Of a stretch of DNA of 64,000 nt, positions 24,059-33,126 are shown piece by piece. Both the position numbers and the translations under genes were made by a program. Each line of letters starts with the position of its first letter. Position 1 is the stretch's first letter. The DNA lies in NCBI RefSeq assembly GCF_030149425.1, contig NZ_JASBRQ010000044.1:62001-126000 (forward strand), read 5' to 3'. The notes under the pieces were generated by a model. That model ran no database searches, was not told the origin of the DNA, and was given only the letters and a program-made list of their open reading frames with translations. The stretch is from Maricaulis sp. (GTDB lineage Bacteria > Pseudomonadota > Alphaproteobacteria > Caulobacterales > Maricaulaceae).

Positions 24059-26794
24059 ATGAAGCCAATCAAAGCCATGCTGCAGTCTACCGTGTTCACG
24101 ATGGCTGCCGCTTCAACACTCGCTGCCATCGCACCGGCAGCCCTCGCGCAGACCGATACCAATACGGATCGCGAGCAGATCATCGTCACCACCGAGCGCC
24201 GCGAGCAGAACATCCAGGATGTCGCCGCGACTGTTCAGAACTTCTCCGCGATGGACTTGCAGACGCTCGGCATCAATTCGGATTTCGAGAACCTGCAATA
24301 CGCGGTTCCGGGCCTGCAGATCGCCCAGCAGGAAGGCAAGTTCGAGGTCTTCCTTCGCGGTATCGGTTCGACCGATAGCGATTTCTCCTCCGACCCGTCC
24401 GTCGCCACCCACTTCAATGGCGTTTACATGGCCCGCCCGCGCGGCATCGGCCCGCTCTTCTTCGACGTCGAGCGCGTGGAAGTGAATAAAGGCCCGCAAG
24501 GCACGCTGCGCGGCCGTAACGCGACCGGCGGTACGATCAATGTGATCTCCGCCCGCCCGGACATGGAAGAGTTCGGCGGCTATGTTCAAGCTGGCGTCGG
24601 CAATTTCGAGAACCGTGAATTCGAAGCCGCGATCAACCTGCCGGTGACCGACACTTTTGCCCTGCGCGCATCCGCTTGGCACCGCGCCCATGACGGCCTT
24701 TATACCAACCAGTTCGACACCGGCCCGGCTTTTGAAGGCCCGAGCTCGCAGGACGACATGGCCTGGCGCCTGTCCGGCCAGTTCGAACCGACCGATAATT
24801 TCACCGCCTACTTCCTGTACCAAGACAGCGAAGTCGGCTCGTCCGGCGATCCGGGTGCCTTTGCCGGACGCGCGCTCTCGGCGGGCTATGACATCGACGA
24901 TCTCGACGATCCGTGGAACCAGTACTTCCGTCGCGGCGGCAGCTATGATGCCGATGTCGAGACCGCGCTGGTCACCCTGTTCTACGATTTCGGCGGCGTT
25001 GGCGTCGAATACAGCGGCTCACAGCACACGGTTGATGCCTATAACGCCAACGCGTCGCGCGAATGGCAGCTGGGTATGGTTTATCCGGGTTCTGACGCAG
25101 AGGCCGCCAATATCCCGTTCGGCGTCCAGGACACCTTCTACCAGGGTGAGCTGAGCGAGGGCACGACGCACGAGCTGCGCTTCTTCTCCACCGATGCAGG
25201 CCGCCTGCAATGGACCGCCGGCGCCTTCTATTTTGAAGAAGAATACGACTACCTCTCCTGGGATGTGGGCCGCGGCTATTGCGGTGACAGCGACTGGTTC
25301 GAGCCGGGCACGATTTCGTGCTGGCAGAACGGCCTGGGCGGCGAGAACCGCGGCGACGCCTCCACCGTCGAATCCATGGCCTTCTATGCAGACGGCACCT
25401 ACGACATCTCCGACACTTTCCGCGTCAAGGCTGGCATTCGCTATACCGAAGACGAGAAAATCGCCAATGAGAGCAATGCCCAGTACCAGATCGTCTTCAC
25501 CGATCAGGCCTGGCAGGACCAGTTCGGCTCCGCTTTTGACGGCAACACCTATCTCAACTTCCTGACCCTGGGCACGGATGGTTTCCGCCTGGAAGCGCCG
25601 GGCGGCCGCTCTTCGCTTGATCCGGTGGTATGCGAGGAGTTCTCCTTCGCGTCCCTGTCCTGTGAAGGTGGCGTCGACGCCAATACCGCCGGCGCGGCGG
25701 GGCTGGCCCACTTCCTCGATGGCATTAGCCGCTTCGGCATTAATGACACCTGGGACGATCTGCTGGAGAATTGCGACCCGGGCGTGGATTGCTGGGCCTT
25801 CATCCGCTCCGCCTACCCGGACGGCACCGAGACCAATTCGGTCGAGAATGACTATGTCGACTGGCGTCTTGGCTTTGAATACGACCTCGATGATGACCGC
25901 ATGATCTACGGCACTATCTCCACCGGCACCCGTTCGGGCGGTGTGAACCTGCCGATCGTCGCCGGCGGTGTCGTCCAGACCCGTATCTGGGAGCCGGAAG
26001 AGCTGACCGTGTGGGAATTCGGCTCCAAGAACGAGATCGAATTCATGGGCCGCGATGCGATCCTGAACGCCGCTCTGTTCTTCTATGATTACTCGGACAA
26101 GGTGATCCAGAACCTGGTCGATATTGACGTTTCCACGCCGACCAATCCGGGCGCCACGACCCAGGTCGTGCTCACCGACAACGTCGCCAGCGCCAATGTC
26201 TGGGGTTTCGAGCTCGAGGGTAATTTCGACTTCGATTACGGTTTCAACGCGGCCTTCAACCTGTTGTATCTCGACAGCGAGTTCGAGAACTCGACGGTCT
26301 ATGACAGCCGCTCGAACACGCCCGGCATCTCGATTGACGGCAATCGTCTGCCGAACACGTCGGAGTGGAACCTCAATGCGCGCCTGTCGCAGACCATCGA
26401 TATCGAGCACGACTATGTCTCGTCCGTCGATTGGACTGTGAACATGATGTATCGCAGCGAGTACTTCCTCTCGCCGTTCAACTCGATCGGCTATGACAGC
26501 AATGGCGACGTCATTCCGCTGGAAAACCTGACGCCGGGCAATAACGGCACGCTGTCGGGCATTGGCGGCGACGCCAACGGCAACTTCCTGTCCGACCGTG
26601 TCGACGGTTTCGCCATCTTCAATGCCAATGCGGGCATGAATTTCGGAGCAGATGAGAACCTGCGCCTCGACGTCTATGTCGAGAACCTGACCGAGGAAGC
26701 CTTCTCGACCAAAGGCTTCATCAATAACTCGGTGAACATCCGCTATCTGAACTCGCCGCGCCAATACGGCGTCCGCCTGCGCGCGAGCTTCTAG
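24059..26794 (+). CDS. TonB-dependent receptor, maltodextrin uptake (MalA-like)
   Basis: A 911-residue outer-membrane receptor. It has a signal peptide (MKPIKAMLQST to PAALA), a TonB box region EQIIVTTERREQ, a plug domain (about residues 55-165) with VFLRGIGSTDSDF and VEVNKGPQGTLRGRNATGG, and a 22-strand barrel ending in YGVRLRASF with the terminal Phe needed for barrel assembly. The neighbours (amylase, alpha-glucosidases, LacI, MFS) indicate maltodextrins as substrate, as for Caulobacter MalA. A strong GAGGGAGGAA precedes the ATG. A good terminator follows at 26853. Confidence 0.92.
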   Translation: MKPIKAMLQSTVFTMAAASTLAAIAPAALAQTDTNTDREQIIVTTERREQNIQDVAATVQNFSAMDLQTLGINSDFENLQYAVPGLQIAQQEGKFEVFLRGIGSTDSDFSSDPSVATHFNGVYMARPRGIGPLFFDVERVEVNKGPQGTLRGRNATGGTINVISARPDMEEFGGYVQAGVGNFENREFEAAINLPVTDTFALRASAWHRAHDGLYTNQFDTGPAFEGPSSQDDMAWRLSGQFEPTDNFTAYFLYQDSEVGSSGDPGAFAGRALSAGYDIDDLDDPWNQYFRRGGSYDADVETALVTLFYDFGGVGVEYSGSQHTVDAYNANASREWQLGMVYPGSDAEAANIPFGVQDTFYQGELSEGTTHELRFFSTDAGRLQWTAGAFYFEEEYDYLSWDVGRGYCGDSDWFEPGTISCWQNGLGGENRGDASTVESMAFYADGTYDISDTFRVKAGIRYTEDEKIANESNAQYQIVFTDQAWQDQFGSAFDGNTYLNFLTLGTDGFRLEAPGGRSSLDPVVCEEFSFASLSCEGGVDANTAGAAGLAHFLDGISRFGINDTWDDLLENCDPGVDCWAFIRSAYPDGTETNSVENDYVDWRLGFEYDLDDDRMIYGTISTGTRSGGVNLPIVAGGVVQTRIWEPEELTVWEFGSKNEIEFMGRDAILNAALFFYDYSDKVIQNLVDIDVSTPTNPGATTQVVLTDNVASANVWGFELEGNFDFDYGFNAAFNLLYLDSEFENSTVYDSRSNTPGISIDGNRLPNTSEWNLNARLSQTIDIEHDYVSSVDWTVNMMYRSEYFLSPFNSIGYDSNGDVIPLENLTPGNNGTLSGIGGDANGNFLSDRVDGFAIFNANAGMNFGADENLRLDVYVENLTEEAFSTKGFINNSVNIRYLNSPRQYGVRLRASF

Positions 26795-26852
26795 GCTTTC
26801 CCCTGAGACGGGCCGCGTCCAGACGTGGCCCGCTCAACTGAGTAACGACCTC

Positions 26853-26890
26853 GCGCCACCGTTCCCACGACGGTGGCGCTTTTCTTTTTC
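26853..26890 (+). terminator. Intrinsic terminator after TonB-dependent receptor
   Basis: Stem GCGCCACCG (26853-26861) pairs with CGGTGGCGC (26871-26879) around a nine-base loop, followed by TTTTCTTTTTC. It separates the receptor from the halogenase-like gene, which therefore has its own promoter or receives only read-through. Confidence 0.85.
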
Positions 26891-26955
26891 CGGCCGCTCG
26901 CAAGCAGCACAGCCGGGCTATACTCGGCACATTGAGCCGGAAAGGATGGCACAAC

Positions 26956-28494
26956 ATGAGCCTGAAACGCGTTCTTGTCGTCGGCGGCGGATCGGCCGGC
27001 TGGATCACCGCGGCCTATATGGATGCCGCCCTGAATTCCAAGGATCACAAACCGGTCGAGGTCTCGCTGATCGAGTCCGAGATTGTCGGACGCATCGGTG
27101 TGGGCGAAGCCACGGTTCCGACCATCCGCCATGTGCTGCAGACCATCGGCATTTCCGAGAGTGATTTCATGAAGGCGACCGATGCGACCTTCAAACAATC
27201 GATCCGCTTCGATAACTGGCTCGATGGCCGCGGCGAAACCTATTACCACCCGTTCGAGCGCCGCCAGACCGCCCGCATCGACCGCACCGGCGTGAACTGG
27301 ATGGCCAGCGATCGCTCGCGCCCCTTCGCCGAGCTGGTCTCGACCCAGCCGCACTTCTGCGAGGCAGGCCTGTCTCCGCGCATGCCGAAAAGCCCGGATT
27401 ACGCCTCGCCCCTGCCCTACGCCTATCACATGGATGCGGAGAAATTCGCCGACCATCTCTGCGACATCGCCAAGGCGCGCGGCGTCAAACACTATGTCGA
27501 TGATGTCACCGACATCAAACGCGCCGAGAACGGCAATATCGAGAGTGTGTCGACCAAGGGCGGATTGACCCTTGAAGCCGACCTCTTCGTTGACTGCACC
27601 GGATTTGCCTCAATCCTGATCGGCAAGACGCTCGGCGCTGAGTTTGACGATTTCTCCCAGCACCTGCTCTGCGACAGCGCGGTCGCCATGCGGGTGCCCT
27701 ACGAGACCTATTACCCCGGCCAGATCAAACCCTATACGACCTCTACCGCCGTATCGAATGGCTGGATCTGGGATATCGGCCTGATGAACCGGCGCGGCAC
27801 CGGCTATGTCTATTCCTCGGCCTTTCTCGACAAGGACAAGGCGGAAGCCGAGCTGCGCGCTTTCGAGGGCGACCACACCAAGGATCTCGACGCGCGACAC
27901 CTGCGCTTCCGTGTCGGCCGGCGGCCACAGCAATGGGTCAAGAACTGCGTCTCTATCGGCCTCTCTTCGGGCTTTATCGAGCCCCTGGAATCCACCGGCA
28001 TCTATTTAAGCGAATACGCCGTGGTGACGCTGTGCGAACACTTTCCCTATGGCAGCGACATGCAGCCCCTGGCCGACCGCTTCAACCAGATCATGACCGG
28101 CCGCTATGACGAGATCCTCGACTTCATCAACATGCATTATTGCATGACCCGCCGCACCGACACCGAGTTCTGGCGCGAGGTGCAAAAGGACGAACGCATC
28201 ACCGACAACCTCAAGGCCAAGTTCGAGTTCTGGAAACTCAAACCACCCTCCCATTCCGACTTCGAGGACCAGCTGCGCCTGTTCTCGCACCAGAGCTATG
28301 AGTACATCCTCTACGGCATGGACTTTCAGCGTGACCGGTTTGGCGGCGGCCAGCGCCCGGTGGCGAAACACCTGCCCGGCGTGACCAGGATCGTCGAGGC
28401 CGGCAAGACCCGCCTTCCGCGCCATGAAGACTGGCTCGAGCACGAGCTGGGAACCAAGCTCGGGCGCTACCGCACGGCGGAACTGGCAGAGTAA
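26956..28494 (+). CDS. Tryptophan-halogenase-like FAD-dependent monooxygenase
   Basis: A 512-residue flavoprotein of the PrnA family. The FAD fingerprint GGGSAGW is near residue 13. Lys80 in TFKQSI and Glu345 in EPLESTGIY match the catalytic Lys and Glu of tryptophan halogenases. The usual GWxWxIP block appears as GWIWDIG (residues 269-275), with the proline replaced by glycine. The family is common beside TonB-dependent receptors in Caulobacterales, where its substrate is unknown; halogenation is plausible but not shown. The ATG at 26956 follows AAAGGA. Confidence 0.88.
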   Translation: MSLKRVLVVGGGSAGWITAAYMDAALNSKDHKPVEVSLIESEIVGRIGVGEATVPTIRHVLQTIGISESDFMKATDATFKQSIRFDNWLDGRGETYYHPFERRQTARIDRTGVNWMASDRSRPFAELVSTQPHFCEAGLSPRMPKSPDYASPLPYAYHMDAEKFADHLCDIAKARGVKHYVDDVTDIKRAENGNIESVSTKGGLTLEADLFVDCTGFASILIGKTLGAEFDDFSQHLLCDSAVAMRVPYETYYPGQIKPYTTSTAVSNGWIWDIGLMNRRGTGYVYSSAFLDKDKAEAELRAFEGDHTKDLDARHLRFRVGRRPQQWVKNCVSIGLSSGFIEPLESTGIYLSEYAVVTLCEHFPYGSDMQPLADRFNQIMTGRYDEILDFINMHYCMTRRTDTEFWREVQKDERITDNLKAKFEFWKLKPPSHSDFEDQLRLFSHQSYEYILYGMDFQRDRFGGGQRPVAKHLPGVTRIVEAGKTRLPRHEDWLEHELGTKLGRYRTAELAE

Positions 28495-28500
28495 ACCCCT

Positions 28501-28752
28501 CCTTCTCCCCACCCGGGGAGAAGGTGCCCGAAGGGCGGATGAGGGGCTTAGCTATAAGTTTACGGCGTCGGTGAATTTCTTGTTGCGCGGCTTGAGCCGC
28601 GCGCCCCTCACCCCCGCTACGCGGGACCTCTCCCCGATCATGGGGAGAGGGATGCTAGCCGCAAGGCAGACGATTCAACGTGACCGGCATCACATCTTTC
28701 TCCCCACCCGGGGAGAAGGTGCCCCGGACTTGATCCGGGGCGCATGAGGGGC
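28501..28752. repeat. Cluster of three palindromic intergenic repeats
   Basis: Three copies of one element fill the 274-base gap between the halogenase-like gene and the second MFS gene. Copies 1 (28501-28548) and 3 (28696-28752) share CTTCTCCCCACCCGGGGAG and AAGGTGCCC, then a variable part, then ATGAGGGG. Copy 2 (about 28600-28651) is in reverse orientation with a changed loop (CTCTCCCC/GGGGAGAG). Each copy can form one or two hairpins. This looks like a REP/RPE-type dispersed repeat. No coding frame of interest is present. Confidence 0.75.
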
Positions 28753-28768
28753 CTTTGAAAGACCCCGC

Positions 28769-30211
28769 TCAGCCCTGCCCGTCATCCACCAGTGGCTTGA
28801 CCGTCAGCCACAATGCCGCCGACACCGCCAGCGAGACCGCGCCAATGGCAAAGACCAGCCCTTTATCGGCCACCCGGTCGATGGCGAGGCCGACACCCAG
28901 GCTGGCCACCAGCTGGGGCAGCACGACGGAGAGGTTGAAAATACCCATGTAAAGCCCTGTGCGCGCCTTGGAGACACGCTGGGTCATGATGGCGAATGGC
29001 AGGGAGACGATCGCGGCCCAGCCGACGCCGAGCAGGGCCATCACCAGGTAGATGGCCAGCGGGCTGAAGCCGAGGAAATATCCGCCGGCATAGCCAACCG
29101 CCATGACGGCGAGACAGGCAGCATGCAGGCGCACCCGGCGCATTTTCTTGGCCAGAGGGGCGAGCACGAAAGCCGGCAACAGGGCCGCCACGGCATTGAG
29201 AATGAGGAAGCTGTAAGAGGTGATCTGACCGAGCCGGTCATCCTCGACACCGGGAATGCGGAATTCGAGGAAGGCGAACATGTAGATGAACATGGTCTGC
29301 ACCCCGATCCAGGAAAACGCGTGCGCCGCCATGATCTTCTGGAACTCGCCCATATCCTCGCCTGTCGCGGATGGCGCTTTGGGCCGGCGCAGGATGACAT
29401 AGCCGATCAGAACCGCCGTGGCCGCGAGGGTGAGTATCTCCGCGGTAAAATCATGACGCTCCACACCCATCAAACGCAGGGTCAGGGCGTAGGCGTCATA
29501 GGCGATCACCGCCCAGAGCGGCAGCGTCGCCACGGCCAGGCGCGAGATATCGGAGCCGCTCGATGCAGCGGCCGCCTGCTCGCCCTCCGTACCCTCGAGA
29601 GTTCGGGGTTCCTGCATGAAAAAGGGCGGGACCAGGGTGAAGAGCAGGACCAGGACCGCGCCGCCATAGATGAGGAAAATATTCCCCATGGCCGCGCCGA
29701 CAAAATAGGCCAGCACGCCAAAAGAGCCGGAAACGGTCTGCATCCAGGTATAGCCCTGGGTGCGGCGCTCACCTTCCGGGGTCAGGTCGGCGATGACCGA
29801 GCGGGTCGGGTTGAAGCCGACATTGATCGACAGATCGAGGGTCAGCGCCACAACAAGGGCAACAGCGACAATGCCCTCCAGCCCCAGGCTGGTGGAAATC
29901 ACCCCGATATTGGGCAAGGCGAGCAGGGAAAGCGCCGACAAGACGCCGCCAATCAGGATAAAAGGCCGCCGCCGTCCGCCCCAGAACCAGACCTTGTCGG
30001 AAATCATGCCGATAATGACCTGGCCGATAATCCCGGCCAGCGGTCCGGCCGCCCAGACCAGACCAATCTCCTCGATCTCGAAATCGAACTGCGTCCGCAA
30101 CAGCCAGCTCAGAGCCGAGATCTGCACCGCCAGGGCAAACCCCATCGCCGTTGACGGCAAAGTCATCAACACCATGAAAGGCGCGCTCAGGCGCTTTTGC
30201 ATATTCAGCAT
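28769..30211 (-). CDS. MFS sugar transporter (second glycoside transporter)
   Basis: A 480-residue twelve-helix permease related to the transporter at 19341. The motif after helix 2 reads GMISDKVWFWGGRRRPFILIGG, the typical signature of this glycoside-importing MFS branch. It probably imports maltose, isomaltose or a similar alpha-glucoside for the alpha-glucosidase encoded divergently at 30382. The ATG at 30211 is preceded by GGGGGAGAG and is preferred to the next ATG at 30202. Confidence 0.87.
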   Translation of the reverse strand: MLNMQKRLSAPFMVLMTLPSTAMGFALAVQISALSWLLRTQFDFEIEEIGLVWAAGPLAGIIGQVIIGMISDKVWFWGGRRRPFILIGGVLSALSLLALPNIGVISTSLGLEGIVAVALVVALTLDLSINVGFNPTRSVIADLTPEGERRTQGYTWMQTVSGSFGVLAYFVGAAMGNIFLIYGGAVLVLLFTLVPPFFMQEPRTLEGTEGEQAAAASSGSDISRLAVATLPLWAVIAYDAYALTLRLMGVERHDFTAEILTLAATAVLIGYVILRRPKAPSATGEDMGEFQKIMAAHAFSWIGVQTMFIYMFAFLEFRIPGVEDDRLGQITSYSFLILNAVAALLPAFVLAPLAKKMRRVRLHAACLAVMAVGYAGGYFLGFSPLAIYLVMALLGVGWAAIVSLPFAIMTQRVSKARTGLYMGIFNLSVVLPQLVASLGVGLAIDRVADKGLVFAIGAVSLAVSAALWLTVKPLVDDGQG

Positions 30212-30251
30212 GGCTCTCCCCCGGGCACGGCCTGGACAGCCGCTCCCACCG

Positions 30252-30269
30252 TTTTGCAAATCCTTGCAG
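30252..30269. promoter_or_regulatory. TTTGCAAA-type site upstream of second MFS gene
   Basis: TTTTGCAAATCCTTGCAG contains the eight-base palindrome TTTGCAAA and a following TTGCA. It lies 42-58 bases upstream of the transporter start and resembles the amylase-upstream site at 16742. Likely part of the LacI-controlled set. Confidence 0.4.
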
Positions 30270-30337
30270 TGAATTTGCTCTGGGTCACGCTATTTTTCCG
30301 GAATCAAATGCACTAACTGATAATCAAGCGCTCCAAA

Positions 30338-30347
30338 TTTACGCAAA
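30338..30347. promoter_or_regulatory. TTTACGCAAA operator-like site upstream of second alpha-glucosidase
   Basis: One mismatch from the TTTGCGCAAA palindrome at 21082. It is 35 bases upstream of the alpha-glucosidase ATG at 30382, in the divergent promoter region. Confidence 0.45.
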
Positions 30348-30381
30348 CTCGTGCTATTCAATGACGGATGGAGAGGGTTTG

Positions 30382-31965
30382 ATGAGCGATACAGCCGACA
30401 AGAACTGGTGGCGCGGCGCGGTGATCTACCAGATCTATCCACGCAGCTATCTCGACACCAATGGTGATGGGATCGGCGACCTGCCCGGCATTATCGACAA
30501 GCTCGACTATATTGCCGCGCTCGGCGTCGACGGCATCTGGATCTCGCCCTTCTTCACCTCGCCAATGGCGGATTTCGGCTATGACGTCGCCGATTTCTGC
30601 GATGTCGATCCGGTCTTCGGCACGCTGGATGATTTTGACCGGCTGATCGCCAAGGCCCATGGGCTCGGCCTCAAGGTCGTGATCGACCAGATCTATTCCC
30701 ACACCTCCGACCAGCATGCCTGGTTCACCGCCAGCCGTGCCGATCGGTCAAATGCCCAGGCGGACTGGTATGTCTGGGCCGACCCCAAGCCGGACGGTTC
30801 GCCGCCGACCAATTGGCAATCCTTCTTCTATGGCCCGGCCTGGACCTGGGATGCGCGCCGCGGCCAGTACTACATGCACAACTTCCTGCCCGAGCAGCCC
30901 GATCTCAATTTGTGGAATCCGGACGTGCGGGCCGCCATTCTCGACACGCTGCGCTTCTGGCTCGATCGCGGCGTCGATGGGGTAAGGCTGGATGCCATCA
31001 GTCACTGCCTGCATGACCGGGACATGCGCGACAACCCGCCCAAACCGGTCCAGAACCCGCGCAAACCCGGTGACATGCAGGACCAGATTCGCACCGTAGG
31101 CCTGCCGGAAACGGCCGGTTTGATGACCGAAATCCGCAGCGTTCTGGACGAATATCCAGGCCGTTTCGCCGTCGGCGAGATCGGTGGCGAGGACCCGCTG
31201 GGCCAGGCCGTGACCTATGCCGATCCGGACACCACACTTCAAACGGCCTATAATTTCAGCTTCCTGTTCCGCAAGCCGCTCGATCCGGCGCTGATCCGGG
31301 ACACCATAGAAGACGGCCTCAATCGTCATCCCAAGGGCTGGCCGACCCAGGTGTTTTCCAACCATGACGCCGTTCGTGCCCCCTCCAGATGGGGCGACGC
31401 CAGTTCCGCTTTCGCCATTCAACTCAACGCTTTGCTTCTAAGCTTGCGGGGCTCGGTCTGCCTCTATCAGGGTGAAGAGCTGGGCCTGCCACAAGCGGAT
31501 ATACCATTCGAGAAACTGGTCGACCCCGAAGCCATCAAGAACTGGCCGCGAACCCTCGGCCGCGACGGTGCCCGCACGCCCATGCCCTGGGTACCGGATG
31601 AGGAATATGCCGGCTTTTCCGCGCAAGAGCCCTGGCTCCCGGTCGATGCCCGCCACGGCCCGCTCAGTGTCGCGCTGCAGGAAAAGGACAAGGCCTCCGT
31701 CCTGCACTGGACCCGGCGCCTACTGACCCTGCGCAAGGCCGAACCGGCGCTAAAACTCGGAGATATCCGCTTCCTCGATACAGACGCGCCGCTCCTCGTT
31801 TTTGAGCGGATAAATGGGGATGATCATTTGGTCTGCGCCTTCAATCTCGCAGCAACGAGGACGCCCCTGCCAGCAGATATAACCGGCGATATGCTGCTTG
31901 GACGCATCAACACTCGCCCGGCTCGAACACTCGAACCGCACGGCTGGGCGATCCTACGCCGTTGA
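30382..31965 (+). CDS. Alpha-glucosidase, GH13 (second copy)
   Basis: A 527-residue cytoplasmic paralogue of the enzyme at 22125. It carries IYQIYPRSYLDTNGDGIGDL, DQIYSHTSD, the nucleophile Asp in GVRLDAISH, the acid Glu in VGEIGGE and SNHDAVRAPSR. Having two such enzymes suggests different linkage or length preferences (for example alpha-1,4 versus alpha-1,6). The ATG at 30382 follows GGAGAGGG; the ATG at 30361 has no comparable site. Confidence 0.93.
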   Translation: MSDTADKNWWRGAVIYQIYPRSYLDTNGDGIGDLPGIIDKLDYIAALGVDGIWISPFFTSPMADFGYDVADFCDVDPVFGTLDDFDRLIAKAHGLGLKVVIDQIYSHTSDQHAWFTASRADRSNAQADWYVWADPKPDGSPPTNWQSFFYGPAWTWDARRGQYYMHNFLPEQPDLNLWNPDVRAAILDTLRFWLDRGVDGVRLDAISHCLHDRDMRDNPPKPVQNPRKPGDMQDQIRTVGLPETAGLMTEIRSVLDEYPGRFAVGEIGGEDPLGQAVTYADPDTTLQTAYNFSFLFRKPLDPALIRDTIEDGLNRHPKGWPTQVFSNHDAVRAPSRWGDASSAFAIQLNALLLSLRGSVCLYQGEELGLPQADIPFEKLVDPEAIKNWPRTLGRDGARTPMPWVPDEEYAGFSAQEPWLPVDARHGPLSVALQEKDKASVLHWTRRLLTLRKAEPALKLGDIRFLDTDAPLLVFERINGDDHLVCAFNLAATRTPLPADITGDMLLGRINTRPARTLEPHGWAILRR

Positions 31966-32007
31966 GCCCACTCGACAGAGCGGTGCTGTGCTGGCTAAAC
32001 AGTCGGT

Positions 32008-33126
32008 ATGAGCGATACCACCTCCAAAGCACCGCTGGCCGGCCTGCGTGTTCTTGAACTCGCCCGCATTCTGGCCGGACCCTGGGCCGGACAGACCCTG
32101 GCCGATCTCGGCGCTGATGTGCTGAAGATTGAAAGCCCGGACGGCGATGACACCCGCAAATGGGGACCGCCCTTTATCGAAGGCGAGGATGGCGAGACCA
32201 GTGCCGCCTATTTCCACGCCTGCAATCGCGGCAAACGGTCCGCCATAGTGGATTTCCGGACCGAGACCGGCCGCGATACCGTCCGCCGCCTGGTGGCGGA
32301 CGCCGATGTAGTGATCGAGAATTTCAAGCGCGGCGGACTGGCCCAGTACGGGCTGGACTATGACAGCCTTGCCGCTCTCAATCCGCGTCTGATCTATTGC
32401 TCCATAACCGGTTTTGGCCAGACCGGTCCCTATGCCGACCGGGCCGGCTATGACTTCATCATCCAGGCCATGAGCGGGGTTATGGACCTGACCGGTGAGC
32501 CGGACGGGCCGCCGCAGAAAATGGGCGTTGCCTTCGCCGATGTCTTCACCGGGCTGTACAGCACCATCGCCATCCAGGCGGCCCTCGCCGAGCGCGAGAA
32601 AAGCGGGCTGGGTCAGCATATCGACATGTCGCTGCTCGATTGCATGACCGGTGTGCTGGCCAACCAGGCAATGAATTATCTCGCCTCCGGCCAGACACCG
32701 AAACGCATGGGCAATCGTCACCCCAATATCACGCCCTATGAGGCCGTACCGGTCAGCGATGGCTGGATCATCCTCGCCGTGGGCAATGACAAACAGTTCG
32801 AGCGCTTCTGCCAGGTGGTGGGCCTTGAGGCCAAGCCGGAATGGTCCGGCAATACTGGCCGCATCAAGGACCGCGACGCGCTCGGCGAGGCGATCAGCAC
32901 GCTGACCGCGCAATGGACGCGCGACGAGCTCCTCAAGGCGCTGGAAGCCGCGACCGTACCGGCCGGACCGATCAACAGCGTTGAGGATGCGCTGAAGGAC
33001 CCGCAGATCACCGCCCGCGGCCTGGTCGGGGAGTACGGCCTGAACTCCCCCATCCGCTTTTCCCGCTCCGCCACGGTGACCGGCGGCGCGCCGGCGCTCG
33101 GCCGGGACGCCCCGGACTGGCTCTAA
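32008..33126 (+). CDS. CaiB/BaiF (class III) CoA-transferase
   Basis: A 372-residue family III CoA-transferase. The N-terminal signature PLAGLRVLELARILAGPWAGQTLADLGADVLKIE is complete, and the catalytic aspartate lies in GVAFADVFTGLYS (about residue 178). NRGKRS and ITGFGQTGPYADRAGYD are also typical. It moves CoA between carboxylates, but the acid pair cannot be named from sequence. The start has only a weak ribosome site. It meets the ABC1-kinase gene in a convergent CTAA overlap. Confidence 0.9.
   Translation: MSDTTSKAPLAGLRVLELARILAGPWAGQTLADLGADVLKIESPDGDDTRKWGPPFIEGEDGETSAAYFHACNRGKRSAIVDFRTETGRDTVRRLVADADVVIENFKRGGLAQYGLDYDSLAALNPRLIYCSITGFGQTGPYADRAGYDFIIQAMSGVMDLTGEPDGPPQKMGVAFADVFTGLYSTIAIQAALAEREKSGLGQHIDMSLLDCMTGVLANQAMNYLASGQTPKRMGNRHPNITPYEAVPVSDGWIILAVGNDKQFERFCQVVGLEAKPEWSGNTGRIKDRDALGEAISTLTAQWTRDELLKALEAATVPAGPINSVEDALKDPQITARGLVGEYGLNSPIRFSRSATVTGGAPALGRDAPDWL

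Noticed and set aside
25019-26764. A 581-codon open frame antisense to the maltodextrin receptor
   Set aside because: Low-complexity, Val/Ala/Asp-rich translation without recognisable domains; the sense frame is a full TonB-dependent receptor.
28501-28752. Possible CRISPR array
   Set aside because: Only three copies, one inverted, with no constant repeat/spacer period and no cas genes. They are hairpin-type intergenic repeats.
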